Shown here: positions 10,384-22,180 of the stretch, piece by piece | How positions within the stretch are numbered: position 1 is the first letter of the stretch | How the letters are laid out: each line of letters starts with the position of its first letter | Assembly: GCA_940671915.1 (NCBI GenBank) | Contig: CALNVZ010003434.1 | Span: 13,915,975 to 13,979,974, forward strand | Reading direction: 5' to 3' | Origin: Paracentrotus lividus | Lineage: Eukaryota; Echinodermata; Echinoidea; Camarodonta; Echinidae | DNA length: 64,000 bases | Translations under genes and position numbers: made by a program | Notes under the pieces: model-generated | What the model saw: the letters and a program-made list of their open reading frames with translations, nothing else | Databases searched by the model: none | What the model was told of the DNA's origin: nothing

Positions 10384-12682
10384 CACACAAAAAATGAGAA
10401 CTAGTTTCATGAGTAAAACCCGTTTGCTACTCTTGGAGGCGAGTGCTTTTATTCGTATATCACGTATTTTTACTTCAGAATCTGTGTTTCTGTTAAAAGT
10501 ACACACCCGCTCTTCCAGAACATGTAAATTTAATAAGGGGTACTCAAGAAAAAAAAAGTTATTGAGTATATATACACAATAAAAAAAATTTCTTGAGTAT
10601 CCCTTAGTAACTTTACATGTTCAATTACGTAAAACAATTGTGCAAGTGAGTTTCTCTTCAACTTGGTACGGCTTGGGATGATCGGGTGAAAACACTAACA
10701 ATCGAGTAAAGTGAGAATTGCTGAGAAATTCTATATAGCCTGTAATTCACTAGATGAGTAAACTACGACACGTCTTCGTACGTCTCAAGTCTCGTGAAAG
10801 TCTTTGAGAGTAATTTTACTGGCTATGCGGTACTTTTACATGTTGCGCCCGTACGCCTACTCTGATCACGAGTACGGACATCATCGAGACTGCTGCACGA
10901 GGTATGTTCTACGCGTACGTACGTACATGTATAGCGGAAACACAGAGTTAAATACGCACTAAACAGCGGAACGGAGAGCGGAGAGCGTGCATGCTCTTGT
11001 CTTTGGGTGAGTCCTATTCCTTTTTGTTTGTTTGCCTGTTTTTATAATGATATTTGGAATGTTCCGATGATATACATCGTCTGATAACACTAACAGCTAG
11101 ATTACCATGCATGGATTTCCCATTACTTTGTCAGTCATGTACACAGTTTGAGTTTGATGCATTGATGTGAGTAATGCATATCAATTCTACTCCACGTGAA
11201 ATGTAAATCTAACGTATGACATTAAATCTTAACATAAAGACGCGTCCATTATTTGAGGAGGGGAAACGCAACATTACATTCATGAGTTTAGTGGAATGCA
11301 CGCAGCTGAAAAACTAAATCCGCGCTAACGCGGGAAGCGACCGATTGACAGCTGCATGCAATTATTATTTAGCGCACAAAAACTCGCCTAAGAAACTTCC
11401 CTGTGGTAAAATGGAATTGTCAGTCGATCCGTTCGAGGAAATTAGTCCTGGACATGAAATAAATAATTGAACTTTTATCATAGTTTTTGTAGGTAGATGC
11501 TTCAGACCAGATTGGGAAAAAGACATTTTGGCAAGCCTATAACACCATTGTGCTAAAGTTGTAATCAGAATCTTTATTTCACATAGATTGATGTTCCTAA
11601 CGATTATTGATATAAATAGTGATCTTGTCACATCTTGCGAAGACGCCGTCCACATTCGATATGCATGTGATATGCGAAATATTGACCCATCGAGTAAAGA
11701 TTTGTTTGTGATAATGTTCGAAGTGACAGGATTTTTTTTTAACCAATCGAGATGAATGTACCATATTTGGAAAGGTGAGAATTCAAGCTTTTAAAAACTG
11801 CTTGATCATTAAGGTGTAATATAATTATGCGTAATCGAGGAAGATGACTATGCAGCGTATGAGCTATTTGAGAGCAAAATTGGCCATATTGTACGGGAAT
11901 TTGATCTTACTAGGATTTCGAATTGACACAAGTGACAGGACTTTTTTTCCCCTTTGCAATAAGTTATTCCTATTTTTGAAAAATTCGGACTCTTAGCGTA
12001 CTTATTCAAGTTGATCATTTCTTTGCAAAGATAGTTGCTCGCCATAATCAAGAAAACAAGTGAAAAACTGTGCAAAATACAAAAAGTCTATGGCCGCGTT
12101 CGCTTTGCGTAGAGTGATAGCGCCCTCTTCCCCTTAAGTTTACAACTAGAATTGATATGCAATGTATTTGGTTTGTGTGAATTGATGCTCTGAAAGTGAG
12201 TAATGCAGTGTATTGGTTTGAGTGAATTGATGCACTGATGTATATCATCGGAACATTCCAAATCATATTAAAAACAGGCAAACAAACAAACAAAAAGGAA
12301 TAGGACTCACCTAGTAAGTAACGGCTTTACATACTCAGAGAGTCAGTAAGTAAAGGTTGCACAAACTCATCACAAGCAAGTTGATGAATTTGTGCAACCT
12401 TTACTTACTGACTCTCCGAGTATGTAAAGCGTTACTCACTAGATTAGTTTGTGCAATGTACTCAAAACAAATCAGTTATGTTACTCAATAAAAATGAGTT
12501 AATTAAATAAACTCATTTTTGGTGTGTCACTATATTGTCAAATCAAAAATACTCGATTAGTGCGTTTTCAAAGTAGCTTTATTGAGTGAAAGCACTCATG
12601 GATTGTGTGTCACTATATAGTCAAAAATACTTGGATATTTGAGTTTGATCACTCATATATGCAAGTTCTCATTTTTTGTGTG
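10384..12682. mobile_element. 2.3-kb TIR element with TA duplication and nested palindromes
   Basis: The termini CACACAAAAAATGAGAACT and its exact complement are flanked by TA. The tandem near-duplicate at 13951-13960 carries the empty site (ACTTAGTTTT). Inside are several further inverted pairs: 10521-10620, 11003-11180 against 12130-12312, and 12310-12440. Many TGAGT/ACTCA motifs lie near both ends. No transposase is recognisable, so it is non-autonomous or captured. Confidence 0.9.
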
Positions 12683-12684
12683 TA

Positions 12685-13360
12685 GTTTTAAAATAAAACA
12701 GCCTGAAGACATGGTGGTTGTTTAGAATTTGATAATTGAGAATCAGTTATGACAAAATCTAAATGACTCGTTATGAAATGAAAATGTGAAATGTAGCTTC
12801 AATATTACTTTTTAATTACAATGTTGAAACATTTTGATGTTATTAAAATATCAACAGGCAATCATGATGTAACTTAGGAGTTATTTGTAGACCCCAAGAT
12901 GGCCAATGAAAATCAAGGTACGTCCCGTTTATATTTTGAGAGCATTATATTTTTCTGAAGAATAAGAGGGAATTTGTCAGGTTTTCATGATTCTAAAATA
13001 ACCGACACGATGGCCCTTCTTTGTCTATTAAGAAAACCCAAATAAAACTGTTGTTTTTTATAAATCTGTCTTAATATCAGGCTATATCTTTAGACTCTAA
13101 GACGAAGTTTCCAATGAGCTCCTTCAATGGTTCTCATTTTCCCCGCAATATCGGCACCCTTTATGGTGTCCATTCTCACCTTTTAGTACGAGAGAGGGTG
13201 CGCCAGCCCCTCGAGGATTCATGGGTGCTGGTGAGCACTTAAATGAGGAGTCCGGGCTGAAATGAAAAAGTTTTGTAAAATTAAGTAAAATTCATCAAGC
13301 ACAACACAGACAATTTCATCGAAATCGGATGAAAAATAACAAAGTTATGCATTTTTTAAA
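12685..13360 (+). repeat. Near-duplicate segment, copy 1
   Basis: Matches 13957-14600 in the same orientation with very many one- or two-base indels but few substitutions. Together with 9830-10383 it forms one unit of a tandem duplication whose other unit (13376-14600) lacks the 2.3-kb insertion. The indel pattern suggests uncorrected long-read error, possibly two haplotypes assembled in tandem. Confidence 0.8.
13187..13230 (+). CDS. Candidate internal exon of gene E, copy 1 (low confidence)
   Basis: A strong acceptor (a pyrimidine tract ending CACCTTTTAG) and donor (GTGAGC) enclose 44 nt. Entering in phase 1 gives VRERVRQPLEDSWVL, but the length leaves phase 0, not the phase 1 used by the neighbours. 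The copy at 14441-14484 is also 44 nt but differs by compensating indels, so the true length cannot be read from either. Confidence 0.3.
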
Positions 13361-13375
13361 AAGAGAGAGATTTAT

Positions 13376-13832
13376 GTGGGCCAAAATAGAATTCTTTACT
13401 TCTCTTTCAATTCTATCCGATATAATAATTCATTTAAAAAGACTATATAAAAACATCTTCTCTCCTTATACTAATCTCTAGTCATAGTGTGGAGGGGGGG
13501 GGGGTGGGTAGGGGGTAGGGAGTATGGTCCTTGTCATTTCGTCTTCCATACTCATTGCAATCCATATCTTTTACTTTAACTTGCATTTAATTTTTTGTTG
13601 TTTTTAGTTGGCCCTTGGTTCAGCCATGCTTTCAAGCCTTATTGGCTTGTTACAGGACTAACCCATTTTTCCATGTATATTATTATTGCGAGTTTTTATA
13701 TACATTTATTTTGTAATTTCTTGTATTTCCTATGTATTTTTTGTCTTATGTTTTTTCAATGTATTTTTTATTGTATATATATATATATTGTATTTTAAAC
13801 GTGGAAATAAATAAATTTCAATTCAATCCAAT
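13376..13832 (+). mobile_element. Non-LTR retrotransposon 3' end, copy 2
   Basis: Same 3' UTR and AAATAAATTTCAATTCAAT-type tail as 9660-10255, and truncated further at its 5' side. Being part of the tandem duplication, it is probably not an independent insertion. Confidence 0.75.
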
Positions 13833-13956
13833 AGTAATTAGGCATATATTCTTGGACGACGTTATGAGAAAGCGACAAAGCTTAATTTTTTTTTATTAAT
13901 AAAAGTTGTTAAAAACTTTTAAACAATGGCCTGTGAAGAGTAAATAGCAAAACTTA

Positions 13957-14600
13957 GTTTTAATAAAACAGCCTGAAGACAGTGGTTGTTTAGAATTTGA
14001 ATAATTGAGAATCATTATAACAAAATCGAAATGACTCGTATCAAATGAAAATGGAAATGTAGCTTCAAATATTACTTTAATTAACAATTTGAAACATTTT
14101 GATGTTATAAAAGATATCAACAGGTGCAATCAGATGTAACTAGAGTTATTGTAGCCCAAATGGCCAATGAAATCAGGTGACGGTCCCGTTTTATTTGGAG
14201 AGCATTATATTTTTCTGAAGAATAAGAAGGGAATTTGTTCGTTTTCATGATCTAAAATACGACACGATGCCCTTCTTTTGTCCTATTAAGAAAACGCTCA
14301 AATAAACTGTTGTTTTTATAAATCTGTCTTAATATCAGGCTATCATCTTAACTCAAGACGAAAGTTTCCATATCTCTTCATTGGTTCTCATTTTCCCGCA
14401 ATATCGGCACCCTTAATGGGTGTCCATTCGTCACCTTTAGTAACCGAGAGAGGGTGCGCCAGCCCTCGAGGATTCATGGGTCTGGTGAGGCACTTAATGA
14501 GAGTCCGGGCTGAAAATGAAAAGTTTTTGTAAAAATTAAGTAAAATTCAGTCAACACAACACAGACAATTTCATCGGGAAATCGATGAAAACAATACCAA
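13957..14600 (+). repeat. Near-duplicate segment, copy 2
   Basis: Second copy of 12685-13360. Its left side runs without interruption into the LINE tail at 13376-13832, giving the pre-insertion allele of the 2.3-kb element. Confidence 0.8.
14441..14484 (+). CDS. Candidate internal exon of gene E, copy 2 (low confidence)
   Basis: Counterpart of 13187-13230, with acceptor TCACCTTTAG and donor GTGAGG. Phase-1 entry gives VTERGCASPRGFMGL, a different frame from copy 1 because of indels. At most one copy can be functional. Confidence 0.25.
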
Positions 14601-15102
14601 AGGTTATGCATTTTTAGGTCTTGATTTTCTTGTAAAAAATTCTTGGCAAGTGTCTCATTGTCTCATTTGAATATTTGAAATATTCAATTGAAGCAAACTG
14701 ATGAATGTCACAGTCCCCCCTACTATCTTGTGTATCTTTATGATATGAAATCCTATTTATCTCATTTTTTCATTATATTGCGTATACAGAAATTGTCCCT
14801 CATACTGATAATATCAGTAAAGCACTTGTACCTTGAACATTCCACAAGGAATTAATCCGTGTTTTATGTCCTTCGGGGCAGAAAAATCTTGATAATTGGT
14901 ATTTCATACAATAAATACAAAGAATGGGAACTGAGAACCCATCAATCAGTTTGCCAATTTGAAGACTGTTTCCTAAATTCAAAACCTAAGAAAATTTCAT
15001 AACTTTGCTATTTCTTATCCGATTTTTATGAAATTTTCAGTGTTGTGCTTTTTCGATTTACTTTATTTTTCCTTATGAATGCAACTCCAGCCGGATGAGT
15101 CC
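14501..15102. mobile_element. Foldback/MITE-like element, copy 2 (inverted relative to 1008-1591)
   Basis: It runs from GAGTCCGGGCTGAAAATG to CCAGCCGGATGAGTCC with the same inner sequence as copy 1 read in the opposite direction. Copy 1 of the tandem unit (12685-13360) contains only its left end. Confidence 0.75.
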
Positions 15103-15439
15103 TTTAAACATGTTAAACGTGCTAATGGGTACCAACAAGTGTGCTGCTATTGTGACAAAGTAAAGGAGCTCAATGCATTTGAACCCCTCCTTTTTTATAC
15201 ATTGTGTCCCACAAAAATGCTAATTGGCCACTGGTTAGATGGTATGATTATAAAATACAAAATTAATAATTATGTTATAAATCTTTAACACCCCGTATAA
15301 CTACAATTCGTTTTTCTACAACTGGATGACATTTGATGTGTATGGTCCAAGAAACACAAAAATATGAACATTTTGTCATTACACATCAGGAAACTCTCCA
15401 ATCCAAGTAGTATTGAGATAGTAACGGATGTGTAGAATT

Positions 15440-15840
15440 AAAAACAACCGAAGTTTGATCATTAATATTTCAGTAGTAATTATGTTAATTTATATCACTG
15501 TAAAGTGAACCATTCCATTTTAATATAACCTCTCTCAGATCACCAATACGATGTATACTAAACCCAATTGTTTTAAATATAGTCTTTTTGCGAAATTGTG
15601 AAGCGTTTCACTTTCACAGCTCATATGATGCATTAAAGTTGGTTTGTGAGCATAAAAGTGAACACTCAAAATTTTGCAAGAGCTTTTTTTTCCAGAGCAA
15701 TGGGGTTAGCGATGCGGGATATGGTGAGCTGAGGGACAATCAATTATTAGAATGGTAAGACTTGTCTTACAGTGATAATAAATTTAATAATTATACTGAA
15801 ATATTTTTCAATTATTAAGGATCAAACTTGGTTTTCTTTT
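15440..15840. mobile_element. Foldback element, relative of 7310-8115
   Basis: Roughly palindromic: it begins with a segment containing AAGTTTGATCATTAATATTT and ends with the related complement near TTAAGGATCAAACTT. Inner segments (TTTCACTTTCACAGC, AAAATTTTGCAAGAGC) match the 7.3-8.1 kb element. No coding capacity. Confidence 0.65.
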
Positions 15841-16343
15841 ATTCGATATATCCGGTAGGAGGTTTACTGATGTGTGATAAAAAAATGCTCATATCCTTTG
15901 TGATTGTAGGACCATAATCACATAAAATTCATTCCAGTTGCAGAAAAGAATTGTAGGTTTACGGTGTAATAAATAATTAATATAATATTGTAATTCTGAT
16001 ATTATACCTATCTAAAAGAGCCATTGCATTTTTGATAGACACACTGTATAGAAATGTACAACAGCGTTGGTATAGTTTGTCTAAACCTATAGTCTAACAC
16101 TCTTCGTTAAACCTTGATTATTTCGATTCATATTTTGTTACATTGTTGCGCCACAGAAAATAATTTAAAATAATACGCGATATTCTTTGAGGATTAAAAT
16201 TAATCTGTTTTGTCACGCATTTTTATAAATACAATTTCAATTAAACGGGCCATGACGGGGTATCGCTATATATACAGGGCTTTTCAAAATAGTCCTCAAT
16301 TATTCAAAAGCATGCAGGTTTGGAATAAACAAGTTTTTCACAG
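15841..16343. other. Intron of gene E, nothing recognised
   Basis: A+T-rich intronic sequence up to the pseudo-exon. Confidence 0.5.
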
Positions 16344-16435
16344 AACAATTTTAGCAATCCTGATGATACTGAAAAAAATTTCCCATCGAGGAGGAGGAGG
16401 AGTAAGAGGGGAGACACAGCTAGTTTTATTTCCTG
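16344..16435 (+). pseudogene. Decayed copy of gene E exon 2
   Basis: After acceptor TTTTTCACAG the sequence parallels exon 17804-17887 (GATGATACTGAA for GATGTCACTGAA, a GAGGAGGAGG tract, GGGGAGACACAGCTAG). It is 92 nt instead of 84, meets a stop early in the entering frame, and the donor GT has become TG. The flanks are duplicated as well, so a unit of roughly 1.5 kb was tandemly duplicated and one copy decayed. Confidence 0.6.
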
Positions 16436-17175
16436 TGGGTTTTATATTTGTTTATACATGTTAGAAGGGTCGCGGACATTTATACTGATCAGAGTATCAT
16501 CATGATCATGTCATTTAATGACGATCGTTGAGTTGAGAGAATCCTATAATTATTTTTTGTTCGTTTCCATACACTTTCAAGCATACAATAATCGTTAATA
16601 AATGAATATGTCACAGTCATCGAAAAAGCGTTTGTATATTTGTCTAAAAGCCATATATCCCAAATTCACAGTGGTGGCGTTAATTATTCAATTCGTATTT
16701 TGTAATCCTAATAAGACTGGGGTTTTTGATATTGCCAAGACTGGAGGGGGGGCGATGATGACCCCCACTAAGATCTCGCGCCGATCGCGCGACCGTGCCG
16801 AAAATTGCTTAATGGTAGTGTGCCATGTAATCTACAAGACTGCGCTTTTTAATTTTCGGAAAAATATCTGGATTTATTTATATATAAATAAATAGCTAAT
16901 TTATATGTATGAAATCATACTTTTTTTGCTCTAATGAAAAAAAAAAAAGCTCCTAGAATTCTAATTTTATATATCATATATCCTATAAGCATCCTAACAA
17001 TTGTACTTGGAAAAAATTCCGCATCGAAATTAATTCTGATGTTTTAATTGTTTCTGAATTTCTTATGTAATTTCTTTGTTTTTTCGATCTTTTGTTTTTC
17101 TTTTGTTTTTTTTTATAAAAACTATTGAAAAACCGTTTTGAAGCATTATAATTCCAAAGAATTGATTTCAACTAA
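16436..17175. other. Intron of gene E, nothing recognised
   Basis: The left part (to about 16650) is paralogous to 17888-18060. The remainder is A+T-rich up to the assembly gap. Confidence 0.5.
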
Positions 17176-17200
17176 NNNNNNNNNNNNNNNNNNNNNNNNN
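17176..17200. other. Assembly gap (25 N)
   Basis: Run of 25 N, a scaffold join inside the putative gene E intron. Distances across it are unreliable. Confidence 1.
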
Positions 17201-17803
17201 TGAAAGTGAAAATAATCATATCTTTATGAATAAGTTGAGAAAACTCCATTGGCATTTACTTTGTACACAAAATCCCGTTTTTGAGCGGTTTTCGGTCTGA
17301 CGGATATTTTTTAAAATCGTGCAGCGTTGTAACGGTGTAACCGATTTTCGTGAAATTGGTTTCAAAAGATGCGCGAGACTTGAAAGTATAAAGTCAGCAA
17401 GCGTCGTGATCATAAAAATTTGTCGCGCGGCGGAATGGTCACGGAAAATGTCGAGGGGGCATGATGCCCCCTAGACGGAAGGATTCAGTCGCTTATTTTG
17501 GGATTGCATTGGTTAAACACTGAATGCTCGATGGGATATAGGAAAAAATTCCAAAATATTCAACAATATCCCGAAAACGGTGGAATATTTCTGCCTAGAT
17601 TGAAATTGAAAAATATGAATAATGTCGCCATAATTATACTTAAAGATTAACAAACCCTCTGTTGTGTCAACCATTTTCAACAAAATTAGAATTAGCTGAT
17701 AGATGCATAACTGTCAATTTAAATCAGCTATAATACATGACTTTGCGGAAATGGCTCTCACTAAATAATTGCATGTTTGAAATATAATGAATTTTCTTAA
17801 CAG

Positions 17804-17887
17804 AGAAATTGATCAATTCTGATGTCACTGAAGAAATTTCCTTTGGGCACGGTGGAGGAGGACGAGGAGACACAGTTAGTTTATCTG
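17804..17887 (+). CDS. Gene E exon 2, Gly-rich module
   Basis: 84 nt between acceptor TTTTCTTAACAG and donor GTAGGT, phase 1 at both ends, giving 28 residues: EKLINSDVTEEISFGHGGGG then RGDTVSLS. Its end (VSLS before GTAGGT) resembles the end of exon 1 (SVSL before GTAGGT), hinting that the two exons share ancestry. An RGD tripeptide is present, but by itself it is weak evidence of integrin binding. It connects in frame to exon 1 (9000-9126) and the terminal exon (18609-18706). A decayed duplicate is at 16344-16435. Confidence 0.65.
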
Positions 17888-18608
17888 GTAGGTTTTTATT
17901 TCATTTAGAAAGGGGTTAGAACATGGACAATGGTTGAGTTTGCGAGAACCCTATAATCAATTTTTGTTTGCTTTTCCTACTCTTCCACATACGCCATGTA
18001 CACTATCGTTTATTAATATGAATATGTCAGCGGAGTAATCGAAAATTTCTAGCCTGTAAAGACGAATTCAAAACCCAGCATAACGGAAACGTTCTCTGTC
18101 ACCAACTCCAGGATCGCATCCATCATAAAGAGAATTATGCATCTGGATGGGGAGATGGAAATATGGATTTATAAACAAAAATACAGATAAATAAAAAGAA
18201 TGAATAAATAAATGGCATTAATAAATGTCTAATTCAGGTGATAAGTGCTGATACAAAGCACCTAGTCTTGAAATGATATCACCGGTGTATAGTTTGTGAT
18301 TCAGGGACCCGTTGTGTTTGCCCAGTGGATAGCGTGTATTACGTAATAATTGTGCATTGTATCTAATTGCGTTTATTTTTCAAGAAATTATGCCTTGCAA
18401 TCAAAATAATTATGAAAATATTGCAAAGACAAATTATTAATTATCGCTATATTAAGAATACGTTCTTTTTCCAAAGCTGTTAATTTATGTTATATATACA
18501 GTAGCTTTAAGTAGCCTATGTATACAACTGGCTAAAAATTTGAAAGATGTATTCTACAGCATTGTTACGTCATCAAAATAAGTTGTTTTATGTTTTGTGA
18601 CTTTGTAG

Positions 18609-18706
18609 AGGTTGACCGCCGACTCATCCATGAACCAGCTTTGTCGCCCCCTGTACAAGAAGAAGACGAGGAAGCGAAACTCTTCGCTACCGCCAAATCT
18701 GTTTAA
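18609..18706 (+). CDS. Gene E terminal exon, acidic tail
   Basis: After a good acceptor (TGTGACTTTGTAG) the phase-1 frame runs 32 codons to a TAA. It reads EVDRRLIHEPALSPPVQEED, then EEAKLFATAKSV, then stop. The tail is acidic with a short Ala/Lys end. Open length, acceptor quality and phase agreement with exon 2 support it; no homologue is known to me. Joined with 9000-9126 and 17804-17887 it gives 309 nt, about 102 aa including the signal peptide, with no cysteine. No clear AATAAA follows closely. Confidence 0.6.
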
Positions 18707-19226
18707 AATCACGTAAATTGTTACGTCACAGGTAACATTAATCGGTAGGTTCATATGATCACCACGTGTCAAAGTATTGATTAAAACAATGATATTTAGA
18801 TGATGTGAAGGTAACAGTATCTCATGCAACTATTGTCTCAATGATTTATATTAAAAAACAACAACAAAAGAAACTTACTTTTTTGTTCTTGACGGGCTAA
18901 TTGTCAAGTGCCCAATGTTCCTTTAAGAATTGATCTCCTCAGTCAATTCGTTAACCCAATTAACCTGATGAGTGAAAATAAGATTTTGATGACATTATGT
19001 TATCTCTTAAAAAGACAAATATAATACTTTTCTTTGAAATATTAACTACAGTTTTGGTGTACGTATATCTCATCCATTAATCGTTATACGTTTTAACAAC
19101 ACTGTTATGGTTCATGCTTAAGAAAATTATTCCAACAAAGTGGTGTGTAGTTGAAATTTGAGATGGATTCGTGAATTGTAAACTGTTATTATGTCTAGAA
19201 AAGATGTTTAATTGAATTAAGATATA
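18707..19226. other. Gene E 3' flank
   Basis: A+T-rich. An ATTAAA is present near 18850 but I see no strong polyadenylation signal. Nothing else recognised. Confidence 0.45.
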
Positions 19227-20866
19227 CAGTGTCCCCAAAAATTATTTGTACATTTTGAAAAAATGGAATTAAATAAATCGATGTTGGTTTGAAATTTTAA
19301 TTACTATTTATTTCATATGGTAGGTAATGTTACATAACCTAAACACTAAATCTCAAATGTTCCGTAAGTCTCGGAAGTTCTAGGCCGCCATTTGCAATTT
19401 CATGCCCCAAAATATTTCACACTCAAAACATGGGTTTTAAAGGAGTGTTTAAGAATTTGGGGGTTTCTTTGGCTTCCAGGACAGTCATCAACCTTCTTGG
19501 CATACTGTCGACCAATTTAGCACTCACTTCACGGCCAATACCATTCCAAGTTCGCTGAAGCGTGTCCTGGAGCTGCTGGATGTTGGATGGTCAGACTAGA
19601 GGGCACTGTCGCTTCAGATCACCTCTCATGTGCTAAATGGGGATTAAATCTGGGCTGTGAGGTCCCTTTCTTGCAGCTTAACATGTTTCTGTTGCCAATA
19701 TTGCTTTAAATATGGTTTGCTGTGTACTTGGGTCATTGTTATGTTGGACCGTAAATTGACGACCATTCAGATTTGAAGCAATGGAACATCTGAGCCATTC
19801 TGAGGGGCAAGGATATCCTCATGGCTTCAGAATTCATGATGCCATGTTCTGAAATTTATCTCTCCAACTCTACTGGCTACCATACAACTCCAAATCATGA
19901 AACATCCTCCACTGTGCCTCACTGTTGGCTCCAAGCATGACTGACTGAAAGCTTCCTACAAGACACACATGGTCCCGTGCATCATATCCAATCACTTTTG
20001 CACTAATTAGTCTAAGGACAGAGTGCTAGAACTCCGCAGGCTTGTTCACATGTTGTTTTTACAAAACAATAACACTTCTGTTACTCTCCCTTACATTTCT
20101 TGCCAATTATTCCGCTTATAGTCATGTGGCCATTTAGCCTGTTGCAGACACTTTGAGGGCACCCAGTCATTCCTCAGCCTCTGTGGATTGGATGCAATTT
20201 TTTTTGTCGCAAATTGCACATTTTAATTGCTTACTGTCTGTTTATCAATATCATCATGAAAACTGATGTCCATGAGACTATTTTGCCTCTTAGAGGCTCC
20301 CACTTGCGTAAAGGCTGACGGTCTTCAAGATGTGTTCCAACATGACAGGAACCCAAAGCATGCACGAAGCGTATTAAAGCATTATTTTAGCAGAAACTTG
20401 TAAGAAAGCTAGAAAAAGGCACCTCAGATCCCAGATTTAATCCCCATTTAGCACATGAGAGGTTATCTGAAGCGACAGCGCCCTCTAGACTGACCATCCT
20501 ACATCCAGCAGCTCCAGGACACGCTCCAGCGAAGTTGGAATGGTATTGGCCGTGAAATGAGTGCTAAATTGGTCGACAGTATGCCAAGGAAGTTGATGAC
20601 TGCCCTGGAAGCCAAAGAAGGCCCCCCAAATTTTTAAACACTCCTTTAAAAACCCATCTTCTGAAGTGTACAAATAATTTTTGGGCCATGGAAATTGCAA
20701 ATGGCGGCCTAGAACTTCCGAGACTGACGGAACATTTGAGATTTAGGGTTCAGGTGACAGGAACATTACCTACCATCTGACATAAATAGTAATTAAAATT
20801 TCAAACCAACATCGATTTGTTTAATTTATTTTTTTCAAAGTGTACAAATAATTTTTGGGGACACAG
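19227..20866. mobile_element. Degenerate Tc1-like palindrome (two inverted 3' halves)
   Basis: The termini CAGTGTCCCCAAAAATTATT and its near complement are flanked by TA. The left arm carries a decayed transposase on the minus strand, with CFMIWSCMVAS and a DD-motif remnant around 19730. The right arm carries the C-terminal half on the plus strand (FQHDRNPKHARSV around 20330). The outer about 450 bp of each arm are inverted copies including coding sequence. It is not a normal Tc1 but a foldback made from two 3' halves. Many stops and frameshifts make it inactive. Confidence 0.85.
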
Positions 20867-21640
20867 TATATATTGAGAAAACATCTTTTGAAGTTGTCTC
20901 TAGAAATCATGTGGTGTACAGCATTGCTCCGAGACATGTTTTTCACGTTCATTATTGTTTATTCTCTTATCCAGCAATAATCATTAATGTTATTTCTCTT
21001 TAACAGATTAATGAGAGGTGGATGGTTTTATATAAGATCTTAATGTGGATTCTACAAATTTGCATCATTTGGTATAAGAATTTCGGGAGAAGCAAAATCT
21101 TTTTCTAATATGTCAGAAATGGAGGCATACTTCGAGAAAGATATATATATTATCAATTGTTATCATTACATGACACAAATGTATATAACAATGCACCTCA
21201 ATTCACATATTTTATTTTTGAGTTCGATGATGAAGTGTTTGTATTCTTATAAAACAACAAAAAAGAAAAAGAAATAGGGAAAATAGCGCTTTAAAAAAAA
21301 ATAGTTGTGTTCACTATTGTGTATGTTGGTTGATTTTTTGTTTTGTTTTTGCGGCATATTGATAATTTTTGTGCGAATCTTGCATTGACGGATTTCAACT
21401 AATAAAAACACAGTTAACAAACATTTGAAATCTGCATGATTCAACTTATTATAAAGTAAACTAGTAATTTATTATTAAAGAACTTAAATAAAGAATCTTA
21501 AAGCTCTAAAGCGAATTGAAAAATGTTGAAGTTTTCATTCAGGCAGTAAATGTATATGATGTATGTTATCAGTAAAAAAAAAAAAAAAGAAGAAGAAAAA
21601 GAAAAAGAACAACAACAGTATGTTGCTAACATTACTATCA
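20867..21640. other. No recognisable gene
   Basis: A+T-rich intergenic sequence with an A/GAA-rich stretch at about 21564-21612. Nothing coding is supported. Confidence 0.5.
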
Positions 21641-22180
21641 AAAGACTTCGATCGAAAAAGTATTCTTTCACTTTACATAAAGAAAGAGGAAGAGAAAAGG
21701 AAAGACTCAGAGTGAGGGGTGTGTTTGTGTTTGTGTGCTGCAAAATGTTGAATGAGGCAATAAACCCACCGGAAAATTCTAAGATACACCTTTATTTCTA
21801 TCATTTGTTTCTTTTGACTCTTCCTCTCTCTGATAATTTCGGTAAACTCCATTACCTTTTCATGTCCATCCCTCCTCTCTTCGTATCTCTCACCCTCCAC
21901 TTCTGTCTCTTATGACTGCCCCTCTGGTGCCACTCACACCCCTTTTCTGAAATTCTGATTCAGTTTCACCTTCCATCTTTCTATATTCGCTCTCCGCCTT
22001 CTCTCTCTCTCTCTCTCTCTCTCTCTTGATCTCACTTTAAATCTCTCTATCTCTCTATCTCTGTATCTACCTATCTATCTCTTATTTCGTGCAGTTTTGT
22101 TGATCTATTGGGATGCCACTTATCTTATCCTTATCTAAAGACGTTCCATTTTTTAAATTTAATATTTATTTTCTATATTT
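21641..22180 (+). repeat. Segmental copy shared with 40640-41098 and 42545-42600
   Basis: It matches the second locus closely (CCACCGGAAAATTCTAAGAT against CCACCGGAAAATTCCAAGAT) and contains a (TC)n run at about 21997-22026. Positions around 22117-22130 and 22180 supply the uninserted sites for the elements at 41099-42544 and 42611-43501. Confidence 0.8.
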
